Assembly (NCBI RefSeq): GCF_000620645.1
Contig: NZ_JIAV01000002.1
Span: forward strand, 1 to 64,000
Length of the DNA: 64,000 nucleotides
Direction: 5' to 3'
DNA from: Nocardioides sp. URHA0032
Lineage (GTDB): Bacteria; Actinomycetota; Actinomycetes; Propionibacteriales; Nocardioidaceae
The position numbers were made by a program, and so were the translations under genes. Shown piece after piece: positions 32,927 through 40,214 of the stretch; the stretch's first letter is position 1, and the number at the start of each line of letters is the position of its first letter. The notes below the pieces were generated by a model. That model ran no database searches. It was not told the DNA's origin and saw only the letters and a list, made by a program, of their open reading frames with translations.

Positions 32927-33616
32927 CTAGGCGAGCCCCAGGTCGGCGGTCAGCTGGCCGGTCACCTGGGCGAAGTGGGCGTCGTAGTCGAGGATGCCGC
33001 GGTACATGTGACCGAACAGCTCCAGGCTGAGGTGCCCGAACACCGTCGACCAGGCGATCAGCCAGCGCACGGTCCGCTCGTCGTCCAGGGGTACGTCGAG
33101 CGCCTGGCGGATGCCGCCGAGGGCCTGGCGCTCCTGCGCGCTCACCGGGCGGGCCTGCGGCACCGCGTCGCCGCGCTGCCCGGACAGCTGGGCGAGCGTG
33201 AGGAACGCGCCGCTGATCCGCGCGGCGGAGGGGATCGTGGTGTCCGGGGCGGCGTACCCGGGGACGGGGGAGCCGTAGAGCAGGGCGTACTCGTGCGGGT
33301 TCGCCCGGGCCCAGTCGCGGATCGCGTTCCCGACCGCGATGAAGCGTCCGGCCAGATCGTCGCGGTCGCGCACGCCGGCGTCGGCGGTCTCGACCGCGTC
33401 GCCGAGCTCGTCGTACGCCTCGATGATCAGCGCGGTCAGGAGGTCGTCGCGGCTCGGGAAGTAGCGGTAGACGGCGGACGACACCAGGCCCACCTCGCGC
33501 GCGATCGCGCGCAGCGACAGGGCGGCGGGTCCGACCTCGGCGAGATGGCGGCGGCCCGTCACCTGGATCGCGCGGGTCTGCTCCGCGCGGTTCTCGGCAC
33601 GTGACTTCGGGGGCAT
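32927..33616 (-). CDS. TetR/AcrR family transcriptional regulator
   Basis: This 229-residue regulator has an N-terminal TetR HTH (about residues 15-60: ALSLRAIAREVGLVSSAVYR then YFPSRDDLLTALI). The C-terminal ligand domain includes VRWLIAWSTVFGHLSLELFG, as in the WHG/TetR_C group. ATG 33616 is chosen; an upstream ATG at 33634 is less likely. It is divergent from the epimerase gene with two near-identical palindromes in the 114-bp gap, so it very likely represses itself and that gene. The ligand is unknown. Confidence 0.92.
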   Translation of the reverse strand: MPPKSRAENRAEQTRAIQVTGRRHLAEVGPAALSLRAIAREVGLVSSAVYRYFPSRDDLLTALIIEAYDELGDAVETADAGVRDRDDLAGRFIAVGNAIRDWARANPHEYALLYGSPVPGYAAPDTTIPSAARISGAFLTLAQLSGQRGDAVPQARPVSAQERQALGGIRQALDVPLDDERTVRWLIAWSTVFGHLSLELFGHMYRGILDYDAHFAQVTGQLTADLGLA

Positions 33617-33636
33617 GCCCGCATCCTCGCACAAAT

Positions 33637-33653
33637 CGAGAGCAGTGCTCTTG
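33637..33653. promoter_or_regulatory. TetR operator candidate 1
   Basis: CGAGAGCAGTGCTCTTG is a near-perfect palindrome centred on 33645, 20 bp upstream of the TetR start. Its partner is centred 51 bp to the right. Confidence 0.65.
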
Positions 33654-33687
33654 TTTTGCGTCGGCCGGTGTGCCAGCCTGGGGAAAG

Positions 33688-33704
33688 CGAGAGCACTGCT
33701 CTCG
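33688..33704. promoter_or_regulatory. TetR operator candidate 2
   Basis: CGAGAGCACTGCTCTCG is a perfect 17-bp palindrome around a central C, 26 bp upstream of the epimerase start. It matches operator 1 in all but two positions. Confidence 0.7.
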
Positions 33705-33730
33705 ATTCATCGGACCTCCAGGAGGAACCC

Positions 33731-34699
33731 ATGTCCGCTCTCCACGTCATCGTCGGCGCCGGCCCCGTCGGGCGCGCCACCGCCGTCGCCCTCGTCGCCC
33801 GGGGCCACGACGTGCTGCTCGTCAGCCGCTCCGGCGCCGGCCCCGACATCCCCGGGGTCCGCCGCGCGGCCGCCGACGCGGCCGACGCCGAGCGGGTCAC
33901 GGAGCTCGCGACCGGTGCGGTCGCGCTCTACAACTGCGTGAACCCGCCGTCGTACACGGTGTGGCCGACCTTCTGGCCGCCGATCGCGGCGGCGTTCCTC
34001 ACGGCTGCCGAGCGCACCGGGGCGACGCTGGTGACCGCCTCCTGCCTCTACGGCTACGGCCCGGTCGAGGGGCCGATGGTCGAGGGCCTGCCCGACGCGG
34101 CGACCACGAAGAAGGCCGGCATCCGCGCGCGGATGTGGGCCGAGGCCCGGGCCGCGCACGAGGCCGGTCGGATCACGGCCGTCGAGGTCCGCGGCTCCGA
34201 CTACATGGGTCCGTGGATCGACCCGGACCACGCGCACATCGTCCGGGTGACGGAGGCCGCGCTGGCCGGGAGGACGGTGCGGGTGATGGGCCGGCCGGAC
34301 CAGCCGCACTCGTTCACCGACGTCCGCGACATGGGCCGGGCGCTGGCCGCGGTCGCGCAGGTGCCCGAGGCATGGGGCCGGGTCTGGCACGCGCCGACCA
34401 ACGCGCCGCGCACCCAGGCGGAGGCGATCGCCGACGTCTGCCGCGCCGCGGGGCGTGAGCCGGTCGCGGTCAAGGGCTTCCCGAGGTGGGTGCTGGGGGT
34501 GATGGGCCGGTTCGTGCCGGTGCTCCGCGAGCTGCGGGAGACCGAGTACCAGTTCCGCTCGCCGTACGTCCTCGACTCGAGCGCCATCACCCGCGAGCTC
34601 GGCCTGGCGCCGACGCCGTGGGACGAGGTGTGCCGCGCGACCGCGACGGGCGAGCCTACGGCAGAGCCCTCTAGCCTGAACGCATGCGCGTCGGACTGA
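33731..34699 (+). CDS. NAD-dependent epimerase/dehydratase-like protein
   Basis: This 322-residue protein has an extended-SDR Rossmann start (LHVIVGAGPVGRATAVALVA) and a TASCLYGYGP segment in place of the usual YxxxK tyrosine region, so catalysis is uncertain. DVRDMGRALAAVAQVPEAWG and WHAPTNAPRTQAE are typical of NAD(P)-binding epimerase-like proteins. The start ATG 33731 follows GGAGGAACCC, an excellent ribosome site. It is divergent from and probably controlled by the TetR gene. Its last 16 nt overlap coaE. The substrate is unknown. Confidence 0.85.
   Translation: MSALHVIVGAGPVGRATAVALVARGHDVLLVSRSGAGPDIPGVRRAAADAADAERVTELATGAVALYNCVNPPSYTVWPTFWPPIAAAFLTAAERTGATLVTASCLYGYGPVEGPMVEGLPDAATTKKAGIRARMWAEARAAHEAGRITAVEVRGSDYMGPWIDPDHAHIVRVTEAALAGRTVRVMGRPDQPHSFTDVRDMGRALAAVAQVPEAWGRVWHAPTNAPRTQAEAIADVCRAAGREPVAVKGFPRWVLGVMGRFVPVLRELRETEYQFRSPYVLDSSAITRELGLAPTPWDEVCRATATGEPTAEPSSLNACASD
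34672..34677 (+). promoter_or_regulatory. -10 hexamer, probable leaderless promoter of coaE
   Basis: TAGCCT ends 6 nt before the coaE ATG and lies inside the 3' end of the epimerase gene. It would give coaE its own leaderless transcript independent of TetR control. Confidence 0.45.
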
Positions 34700-35274
34700 C
34701 CGGAGGCATCGCCTCGGGCAAGAGCACCGTCTCGGAGATGCTGGCCGAGCTCGGCGCCACGATCATCGACGGCGACGTGCTCGCCCGCGAGGTGGTCGAC
34801 AAGGGCACCCCGGGCCTGGCGCAGGTCGTCGAGGCCTTCGGCCCGGAGATCCTGACCGACCAGGGCGACCTCGACCGGCCGAAGCTGGGCAGGATCGTCT
34901 TCAACGACGAGGCGCAGCGGAAGCTGCTCGAGGGGATCGTCCACCCGCTGGTGTTCGAGCGGTACGCCGAGCTCGAGGCGGCCGCCCCGCGGGACGGCGT
35001 CGTCGTGCACGACATCCCGCTGCTGGCCGAGACCGGCCGCGCGGACGACTTCGACGCGGTGATCGTCGTCGAGACCCCCGCCGAGGTGCAGGTCGAGCGG
35101 ATGCTCCGCGACCGGGGCTGGACCCGCGCCGATGCCGAGTCGCGGATCGCGGCCCAGGCCACGCCGGAGCAGCGCCGGGCCATCGCCACCCACCTGATCC
35201 TCAACACCGGCACCCGCGAGGACCTCCGCGAGCGGGTCCGCGAGGTCTATGCGGAGCTGCTCGCGGAGGCCTGA
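34684..35274 (+). CDS. coaE: Dephospho-CoA kinase
   Basis: This 196-residue enzyme phosphorylates dephospho-CoA at the 3'-hydroxyl, the last step of CoA synthesis. The P-loop is GLTGGIASGKSTV (residues 4-16), the acceptor-site Asp lies in IIDGDVLAREVV, and the LID region carries RMLRDRGWTRADAESRI with the conserved arginines. Length is normal for the single-domain enzyme; the C-terminal UPF0157 domain found in some actinobacterial CoaE proteins is absent. It converges on the sigma factor gene with an 18-bp gap. Confidence 0.96.
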   Translation: MRVGLTGGIASGKSTVSEMLAELGATIIDGDVLAREVVDKGTPGLAQVVEAFGPEILTDQGDLDRPKLGRIVFNDEAQRKLLEGIVHPLVFERYAELEAAAPRDGVVVHDIPLLAETGRADDFDAVIVVETPAEVQVERMLRDRGWTRADAESRIAAQATPEQRRAIATHLILNTGTREDLRERVREVYAELLAEA

Positions 35275-35292
35275 AGCGGGACCGCGGAACCG

Positions 35293-36249
35293 TCAGGCTG
35301 CGAGGTCGGGGTCCCCGAGGCGGCGGAGCTTCTGGAGCGCCTCGCGCTCCAGCTGCCGGACCCGCTCCGCGGAGATCCCGTGCTTCGCGCCGATGTCGGC
35401 CAGCTTGTGCTGGCGACCGTCGACCAGACCGTAGCGCGAGCGGATGATGTCCGCGGCGCGCTCGTCCAGCTGGCCGACCAGCGTGTTGAGCCGCTCGCGC
35501 GACTCGACGTCGATGAAGTTCAGGTCGGGTCCCGGCGAGCTCTCCTGGGCCATCAGGTCGCCCAGCGAGGTGTCGCCGTCCTCGTCGACGGGGGAGTCCA
35601 GCGAGACGTGCTCGCGGCCCCACGCCATCAGGTCGAGGACCCGCTCGACGTCCATGTCGAGCTCCTTGGCGATCTCCTGGGGCTCGGGGTCCCGGCCCAG
35701 CTGCCGCTCGAGGGTACGGCGCGCGCCGCCGACCTGGTTGAGCTCCTCGACGACGTGCACGGGCAGCCGGACCACCCGGGCCTGCTGCGCGATGCCGCGG
35801 GTGATCGCCTGGCGTACCCACCACGTGGCGTACGTCGAGAACTTGTAGCCCTTGGTGTAGTCGAACTTCTCGACCGCCCTGATCAGGCCGGTGTTGCCCT
35901 CCTGGATCAGGTCGAGCATCGGCATCTGGGCCCGCCCGTACTTGCGCGCGATCGAGACGACCAGGCGCAGGTTCGCGGTGATGAACGTGTCGACGGCCTT
36001 GCGGCCCTCCTCGGCGAGCCACTCGAGCTCGTCCTGCCTGGCCTGCATCGGGGCGCCGCCCTTCTTGCGGCCCACGCGGCCCTCGGCGAGGAGGTGCTCG
36101 GCCATCAGGCCGGCCTCGATGGCCTTCGAGAGCTCCACCTCGGCGGCAGCGTCCAGGAGGGGGTTCCGCGCGATCTCGTCGAGGTACAGGCCGACGCTGT
36201 CGCGGCCCTCGATCTCTCGGGTGCGGGCCGGTGCAGTACGTGTTGCCAT
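35293..36249 (-). CDS. Group-2 RNA polymerase sigma factor (SigB/HrdA type)
   Basis: This 318-residue sigma-70 protein lacks region 1.1 and starts near region 1.2 (DSVGLYLDEIARNPLL). Region 2 is complete ([37 protein letters not shown]), as are region 3 and region 4 (HKLADIGAKHGISAERVRQL). This defines a non-essential, stress-type group-2 factor recognising promoters like those of the principal sigma. The start is ATG 36249 with a strong GGAGGG site. The upstream GGAAT-N18-GTT element suggests control by a SigR/SigH-type ECF sigma, as known for mycobacterial sigB. Confidence 0.93.
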   Translation of the reverse strand: MATRTAPARTREIEGRDSVGLYLDEIARNPLLDAAAEVELSKAIEAGLMAEHLLAEGRVGRKKGGAPMQARQDELEWLAEEGRKAVDTFITANLRLVVSIARKYGRAQMPMLDLIQEGNTGLIRAVEKFDYTKGYKFSTYATWWVRQAITRGIAQQARVVRLPVHVVEELNQVGGARRTLERQLGRDPEPQEIAKELDMDVERVLDLMAWGREHVSLDSPVDEDGDTSLGDLMAQESSPGPDLNFIDVESRERLNTLVGQLDERAADIIRSRYGLVDGRQHKLADIGAKHGISAERVRQLEREALQKLRRLGDPDLAA

Positions 36250-36309
36250 GGGACGCCCTCCTCTTCCTACCTGGGTGGACGGCGCCGCTGCGCCCCCACA
36301 CGTGCTGTA

Positions 36310-36336
36310 CAACGCCCACGGTGACCAGCGGATTCC
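36310..36336 (-). promoter_or_regulatory. SigR/SigH-type ECF promoter before the group-2 sigma gene
   Basis: On the minus strand GGGGAAT (GGAAT at 36336-36332) is followed after exactly 18 nt by GTTG (36313-36310). This matches the GGAAT-N18-GTT consensus of the thiol-stress sigma factors SigR/SigH. Transcription would start near 36303, leaving a leader of about 55 nt. Confidence 0.5.
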
Positions 36337-36418
36337 CCGGTCAAACATCGGCCTGTCATCCGGAACGACGTGTGGAGGGCCGGTTGAGTTGCGTCTGGGA
36401 AGAACTCTCAGGGACTTC

Positions 36419-38572
36419 TCAGGAGCGGGTGACCAGCCGCATCCGGTCGAGCATCCACGCGAGGGCGAACGCCCGGTCGTGCCAGGACTTGTACCGGCCC
36501 GACACGCCGCCGTGCCCGGCGGCCATCTCGGTGCGCAGCAGGAAGTCCCGGCGGCCGACCGCCGTCGCCCGCAGCCGCGCGATCCACTTGGCGGGCTCGA
36601 CGTACAGCACGCGGGTGTCGTTGAGGGACGTCTCCGCGAGGATCGGCGGGTAGTCCAGCGCCGCGACGTTGTCGTACGGCGCGTACGACGCGAGGTAGTC
36701 GTACACGTCCGGGTCCGCCTCGGGGTTGCCCCACTCGTCGTACTCGGTGACCGTCAGCGGCAGCGTCGCGTCCAGCATCGTGGTGAGCGCGTCGACGAAC
36801 GGCACCCCCGCGACCACGCCGCCGAACAGCCCCGGCGCTTGGTTCGCGACCGCCCCCACCAGCAGCCCGCCCGCGCTGGCGCCCTCCGCGAGGAGCACGT
36901 CCGGGGTGGTCCACCCGGTGTCGACGAGGTGGCGGGCGCAGGCGATGAAGTCGGAGAAGGTGTTCTGCTTGCGGAACAGCTTGCCGTCGTCGTACCACCG
37001 CCGGCCCATCTCGCCGCCGCCCCGCACGTGCGCGATCGCGAACGCGGCGCCCCGGTCGAGCAGCGAGAGCCGGGCGATCGAGAAGTACGGGTCGATCGAG
37101 GTCTCGTACGCGCCGTACCCGTAGAGCAGGACCGGCACGGGCCCCGTCCCGCCGCCCTCGGCCTCGCGGGAGCCGCGGCGCGCCACGATCGAGATCGGCA
37201 CCCGCTCGCCGTCCTCGGCGGTCGCCCAGAGCCGGTGCTCCTCGTAGTCGGCGGGGTCGTAGCCACCGAGGACGGGGGTACGCCGGAGCAGCGTCAGCTC
37301 GCGGGTCCGCACGTCGTAGTCGTAGACCGAGGAGGGCACCGCCATCGTCGTGTACCCGAGGCGCACCACCGGCTGGTGGAAGCCGGGGTTGCCGGCCGAG
37401 CCGACCGTGTAGACGGCGTGGTCGAACTCGACCAGGTAGTCGTCGCCGAGCCCCTGCTCGCCGAGCTCGACGATGCGGAGCTGGGTCAGGCCGTCGCTGC
37501 GCTGGTGCACCACGAGGTGGCCGGCGAACGCGTCCACGTCCTCCAGGCGTACGGCGGGGTCGTGCGCGATGAGCGGCCGCCACTGCCCGGCCGGGGTGGG
37601 CTCGATCGGCGCGGTGGCCAGCTCGAAGTCGGGCCCGGTGCCGTTGTGGAGGACCAGGAAGACGTCGTCGCCGCCGATCACGGCGTGGTCGAGGGAGTAC
37701 TCGAGGCCTTCGTGCCGGGCGCTGAACGTGCGGAAGCCGAGCTCCGGGCGGTCGGCGTCCAGGAACCGGTACTCCGAGGTCGTCTTGGAGCCGCTGGCGA
37801 CCACGATGAACCGGTCGCTGCGGGTCCTGCCGACACCGACCCAGAACCGGCCGTCGGTCTCGTGGTGCACCAGCTCGTCGTCGGACTGCGCGGTCCCGAG
37901 GCGGTGCCGCCATATCTTGTCGGCGCGCCACGCCTCGTCGACCGTCGTGTAGTAGAACGCCTCGCCGTCGCGCTCCCAGGTGGCACCGCCGAGGGCGCCG
38001 GTGATCTCGTCGGGCAGCAGGCCGCCGGTGGAGAGGTCCTTGACGCGGATCGTGTACCGCTCGTCGCCGACCACGTCGGTGGAGTAGGCCAGCAGGTTCG
38101 CGTCCGGGCTGACCGAGGAGCCGCCGAGCGAGAAGAACTCGTGGCCCCGGGCCAGCTCGTCGAGGTCGAGCAGCACCTGCTCCCCGGGCAGCGCGGGCTG
38201 GTCCGGGCTGGTGTCCTCGGCGGGCAGCGGCGGGTTCCAGTCATCGGGGTCCGTCACCGGCACCCGGCAGCTGGCGCCGTACTCCCTGCCCTCGAACGAG
38301 CGCCCGTAGTACCAGTAGCCGCGGTTGCGTGTGGGCACGGAGAGGTCGGTCTCCCGGGTGCGCGCCTTGATCTCGTCGAAGATCTGCTGCCGCAGGTCGG
38401 CCAGGTGGGCCGTGCGGTCCTGGGTGTAGGCGTTCTCCGCCTCCAGGTACGCCGTCACCTCGGGCGACGCCTTCTCGCGCAGCCACTCGTAGTCGTCGGC
38501 ACGGGTCCGGCCGTGGTGCTCGGTGGGGTGGGGCCGCCGGTCGGCGACGGGTGGCTGTGCGGGGGACGGCAT
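36419..38572 (-). CDS. S9A prolyl oligopeptidase / oligopeptidase B
   Basis: This 717-residue cytoplasmic serine peptidase has an N-terminal seven-bladed propeller (about residues 70-430) and a C-terminal alpha/beta-hydrolase domain. The catalytic triad can be placed: Ser566 in EGASAGGLLVG, Asp652 in SLNDTRV and His687 in AAGHGG. The pre-catalytic region IAHVRGGGEMGRRWYDDGK is the oligopeptidase B (PtrB) signature, so cleavage after Arg/Lys in short peptides is likely. The start ATG 38572 lies 7 nt after TACAGT on the minus strand, so the mRNA is probably leaderless. It is divergent from pxpA with the starts 24 bp apart. Confidence 0.94.
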   Translation of the reverse strand: MPSPAQPPVADRRPHPTEHHGRTRADDYEWLREKASPEVTAYLEAENAYTQDRTAHLADLRQQIFDEIKARTRETDLSVPTRNRGYWYYGRSFEGREYGASCRVPVTDPDDWNPPLPAEDTSPDQPALPGEQVLLDLDELARGHEFFSLGGSSVSPDANLLAYSTDVVGDERYTIRVKDLSTGGLLPDEITGALGGATWERDGEAFYYTTVDEAWRADKIWRHRLGTAQSDDELVHHETDGRFWVGVGRTRSDRFIVVASGSKTTSEYRFLDADRPELGFRTFSARHEGLEYSLDHAVIGGDDVFLVLHNGTGPDFELATAPIEPTPAGQWRPLIAHDPAVRLEDVDAFAGHLVVHQRSDGLTQLRIVELGEQGLGDDYLVEFDHAVYTVGSAGNPGFHQPVVRLGYTTMAVPSSVYDYDVRTRELTLLRRTPVLGGYDPADYEEHRLWATAEDGERVPISIVARRGSREAEGGGTGPVPVLLYGYGAYETSIDPYFSIARLSLLDRGAAFAIAHVRGGGEMGRRWYDDGKLFRKQNTFSDFIACARHLVDTGWTTPDVLLAEGASAGGLLVGAVANQAPGLFGGVVAGVPFVDALTTMLDATLPLTVTEYDEWGNPEADPDVYDYLASYAPYDNVAALDYPPILAETSLNDTRVLYVEPAKWIARLRATAVGRRDFLLRTEMAAGHGGVSGRYKSWHDRAFALAWMLDRMRLVTRS

Positions 38573-38579
38573 GGCGGCG

Positions 38580-38589
38580 ACTGTAGCGT
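38580..38589. promoter_or_regulatory. Bidirectional -10 element (ACTGTAGCGT) for two leaderless genes
   Basis: The plus strand reads TAGCGT, 7 nt before the pxpA ATG (38597). The minus strand reads TACAGT, 7 nt before the oligopeptidase ATG (38572). Both hexamers share the central TA, so one 10-bp element appears to serve two divergent leaderless genes with exact symmetry. Confidence 0.6.
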
Positions 38590-38596
38590 CGGCCTC

Positions 38597-39292
38597 ATGG
38601 CGGTCATCGACCTGAACGCCGACCTCGGTGAGGAGGTCACCGACGACGCGGCGCTGCTCACCGTCGTGACCAGCGCGAACGTCGCGTGCGGCTACCACGC
38701 CGGCACGCCGGCGACCATGCGGGCGGTGTGCGCCGAGGCGGCCGCGCGTGGCGTCGCGGTCGGCGCCCAGGTCTCGTACGCCGATCGGGAGGGGTTCGGC
38801 CGGGTGCCGCGGGACGTGCCGTACGAGGTGCTCCGCGAGCAGGTCGCCGACCAGGTCGGCGTGCTGGCCGCGACCGCGGGGGAGTGCGGGACCGAGGTGC
38901 GGTACCTGAAGCCGCACGGTGCGCTCTACCACCGGGTGCTCGACGACGAGGAGCAGGCGGCCGCGGTCCTGGACGGCTCCGGGACGTTGCCGGTGCTCGG
39001 GATGCCCGGCGTGCTCCTGACCGGGGCGCGCGCGGCCGGGAGAGCGGTGTTCCACGAGGGCTTCCCGGACCGCGGGTACACCCCCGAGGGCCGGCTGGTG
39101 CCGCGGTCCGAGCCGGGTGCGCTCGTCACGGCGGAGCGCGACATCGTCGCGCAGGCGCTCCTGCTGGCGGAGACGGTGGACTCGCTCTGCCTGCACGGCG
39201 ACTCGCCGGGCGCGGTGCGGCACGCGGGCGCCGTGCGCGCGGCGTTGCTCGCGTCGGAGCTGGAGCTCCGTCCGTTCGTCGGCGCGCCGTAG
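38597..39292 (+). CDS. pxpA: 5-oxoprolinase subunit A (LamB/YcsF family)
   Basis: This 231-residue protein should cooperate with PxpB and PxpC to open 5-oxoproline to glutamate using ATP. The family signature is complete: IDLNADLGE at the N-terminus, TSANVACGYHAGTPATM, GAQVSYADREGFGR and LKPHGALYH, which carry the conserved acidic and His residues. Length is slightly below the usual 245-255. It is leaderless by promoter spacing. Unlike the common pxpABC order, a lipoprotein gene and a gene-free stretch separate it from pxpBC. Confidence 0.93.
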   Translation: MAVIDLNADLGEEVTDDAALLTVVTSANVACGYHAGTPATMRAVCAEAAARGVAVGAQVSYADREGFGRVPRDVPYEVLREQVADQVGVLAATAGECGTEVRYLKPHGALYHRVLDDEEQAAAVLDGSGTLPVLGMPGVLLTGARAAGRAVFHEGFPDRGYTPEGRLVPRSEPGALVTAERDIVAQALLLAETVDSLCLHGDSPGAVRHAGAVRAALLASELELRPFVGAP

Positions 39293-39298
39293 CGGGGG

Positions 39299-39856
39299 AT
39301 GAGCGGCCAGGTGGCCCATGCTGCACCCGTGCACACCACCACGCTCGCGGCGCTCGCCGCCGCCGTCCTGCTGCCCGTCTCCCTGACCGCCTGCTCCGGC
39401 GAGGTCAGCGTCGGGGGCGGTGGGTACGACCCCGACGACGTCGCCGCCAAGGTCCAGGAGGCGCAGGAGAAGGCCACGCCCGACCTCGACGTGACCGACG
39501 CGACCTGCCCCGACGACGAGCCCGAGAAGGGCGGCACGATCGAGTGCACGATCGCGATCGACGGCGTCGAGGCGCCGTACTCCGTGACGTTCACGCGGGT
39601 CGACGACGACGGAGTGAACTTCGACGTCGCGCCGGCCAAGGCCATCGTCTCGACCGACAAGGCGGCCGGGGCGATCACCGCCCAGCTCGAGAAGGCCGGG
39701 TACCCGGGGGTCGAGGTCGACTGCGGGGACGCCGGCGTGATCGTGCAGGACCCGAAGACGACCTTCACCTGCGACCTCACCGACACCGACGGGACGACCT
39801 CGCAGGCGACGGTGACGATCGACGACCTCGACGGGAACGTCCACTTCGAGGCCTGA
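39299..39856 (+). CDS. DUF4333-type lipoprotein
   Basis: This lipoprotein of up to 185 residues has a signal ending in lipobox LTAC (Cys 32 from ATG 39299). Two related beta domains follow, each with a Cys pair: CPDDEPEKGGTIECTIAIDG and CGDAGVIVQDPKTTFTC, fitting the DUF4333 repeat found in actinobacterial lipoproteins. The function is unknown. The start is open: ATG 39299, GTG 39311 or GTG 39329; the last gives the most normal signal-peptide length. It lies 6 nt after pxpA, so it is probably cotranscribed. Confidence 0.82.
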   Translation: MSGQVAHAAPVHTTTLAALAAAVLLPVSLTACSGEVSVGGGGYDPDDVAAKVQEAQEKATPDLDVTDATCPDDEPEKGGTIECTIAIDGVEAPYSVTFTRVDDDGVNFDVAPAKAIVSTDKAAGAITAQLEKAGYPGVEVDCGDAGVIVQDPKTTFTCDLTDTDGTTSQATVTIDDLDGNVHFEA

Positions 39857-39875
39857 CGCCCCGGCCCCGGATCCA

Positions 39876-39956
39876 TCCACAGGTCTGGACCGGAACCTGT
39901 GGACTGTGCACTCCTGTTGTGGATGGAGTGCCGTTGCCTGTGGAGGAACCTGTGGG
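39876..39956. repeat. Cluster of TGTGGA-type (DnaA-box-like) motifs
   Basis: TCCACAGGT (39876-39884) and ACCTGTGGA (39895-39903) form a perfect 9-bp inverted repeat. Further copies are TTGTGGAT (39917-39924), CCTGTGGAGG (39937-39946) and ACCTGTGGG (39948-39956). The TGTGGAT core resembles DnaA boxes (TGTGGATAA), though none is a full match. Confidence 0.45.
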
Positions 39957-40006
39957 TTGGGGTGAAGCCCTTGCGGGGTGTGACCGGGGCCACGTAGAAC
40001 TCTCCC

Positions 40007-40195
40007 TACCGAAGCCGCCGCGAGGCGGGGTCGGGGATCGGACAGGAGCGAGGATCCGCACCGCGAGGCAACTCGAGGCGCCGGCCCGGTGACGGGGACG
40101 GCGGGGTCGGAGCGAGAGTCCGGTGGGCCGGGCGTCACCGATTCCGGTCAGCCGAGGGGCCCCTGGTGCTCATACCACCGGGGGCCCCTCACCCA
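40007..40195 (+). ncRNA. Candidate structured leader or small RNA upstream of pxpBC
   Basis: If the promoter at 39971-40000 is used, an RNA of about 190 nt would begin near 40007 and end at the 40154-40190 hairpin. It has no open frame of note and many complementary GC-rich segments. It could be an attenuator controlling pxpBC or a free-standing small RNA. It does not match RNase P RNA, tmRNA, SRP RNA or riboswitch consensus that I can recall. The start is approximate. Confidence 0.35.
40154..40190 (+). terminator. Strong hairpin 24 nt before pxpB
   Basis: A 15-bp stem (40154-40168 with 40176-40190, one T-G pair) has a 7-nt loop and is followed by ACCCATTTCC. Its stability resembles the rpsA terminator. 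Because it precedes rather than follows a gene, it implies an upstream transcript ending here or conditional readthrough into pxpB. Confidence 0.7.
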
Positions 40196-40214
40196 TTTCC
40201 GACAAGATGGCGCC

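Larger units (their letters stand above)
39857..40214. other. Gene-free region between the DUF4333 gene and pxpB
   Basis: No coding frame is convincing. It holds a cluster of five TGTGG-type motifs (39876-39956), a candidate promoter (TTGCGG 39971-39976, TAGAAC 39995-40000, 18-nt spacer), about 150 bp of GC-rich sequence with pairing potential, and a strong hairpin (40154-40190) that ends 24 nt before the pxpB start. Confidence 0.6.

Noticed and set aside
40007..40195. Identification of the pxpB leader as RNase P RNA, tmRNA, SRP RNA, cobalamin or ydaO-type riboswitch
   Set aside because: None of the conserved core sequences of these RNAs that I can recall is present, so it is left as an unassigned candidate.
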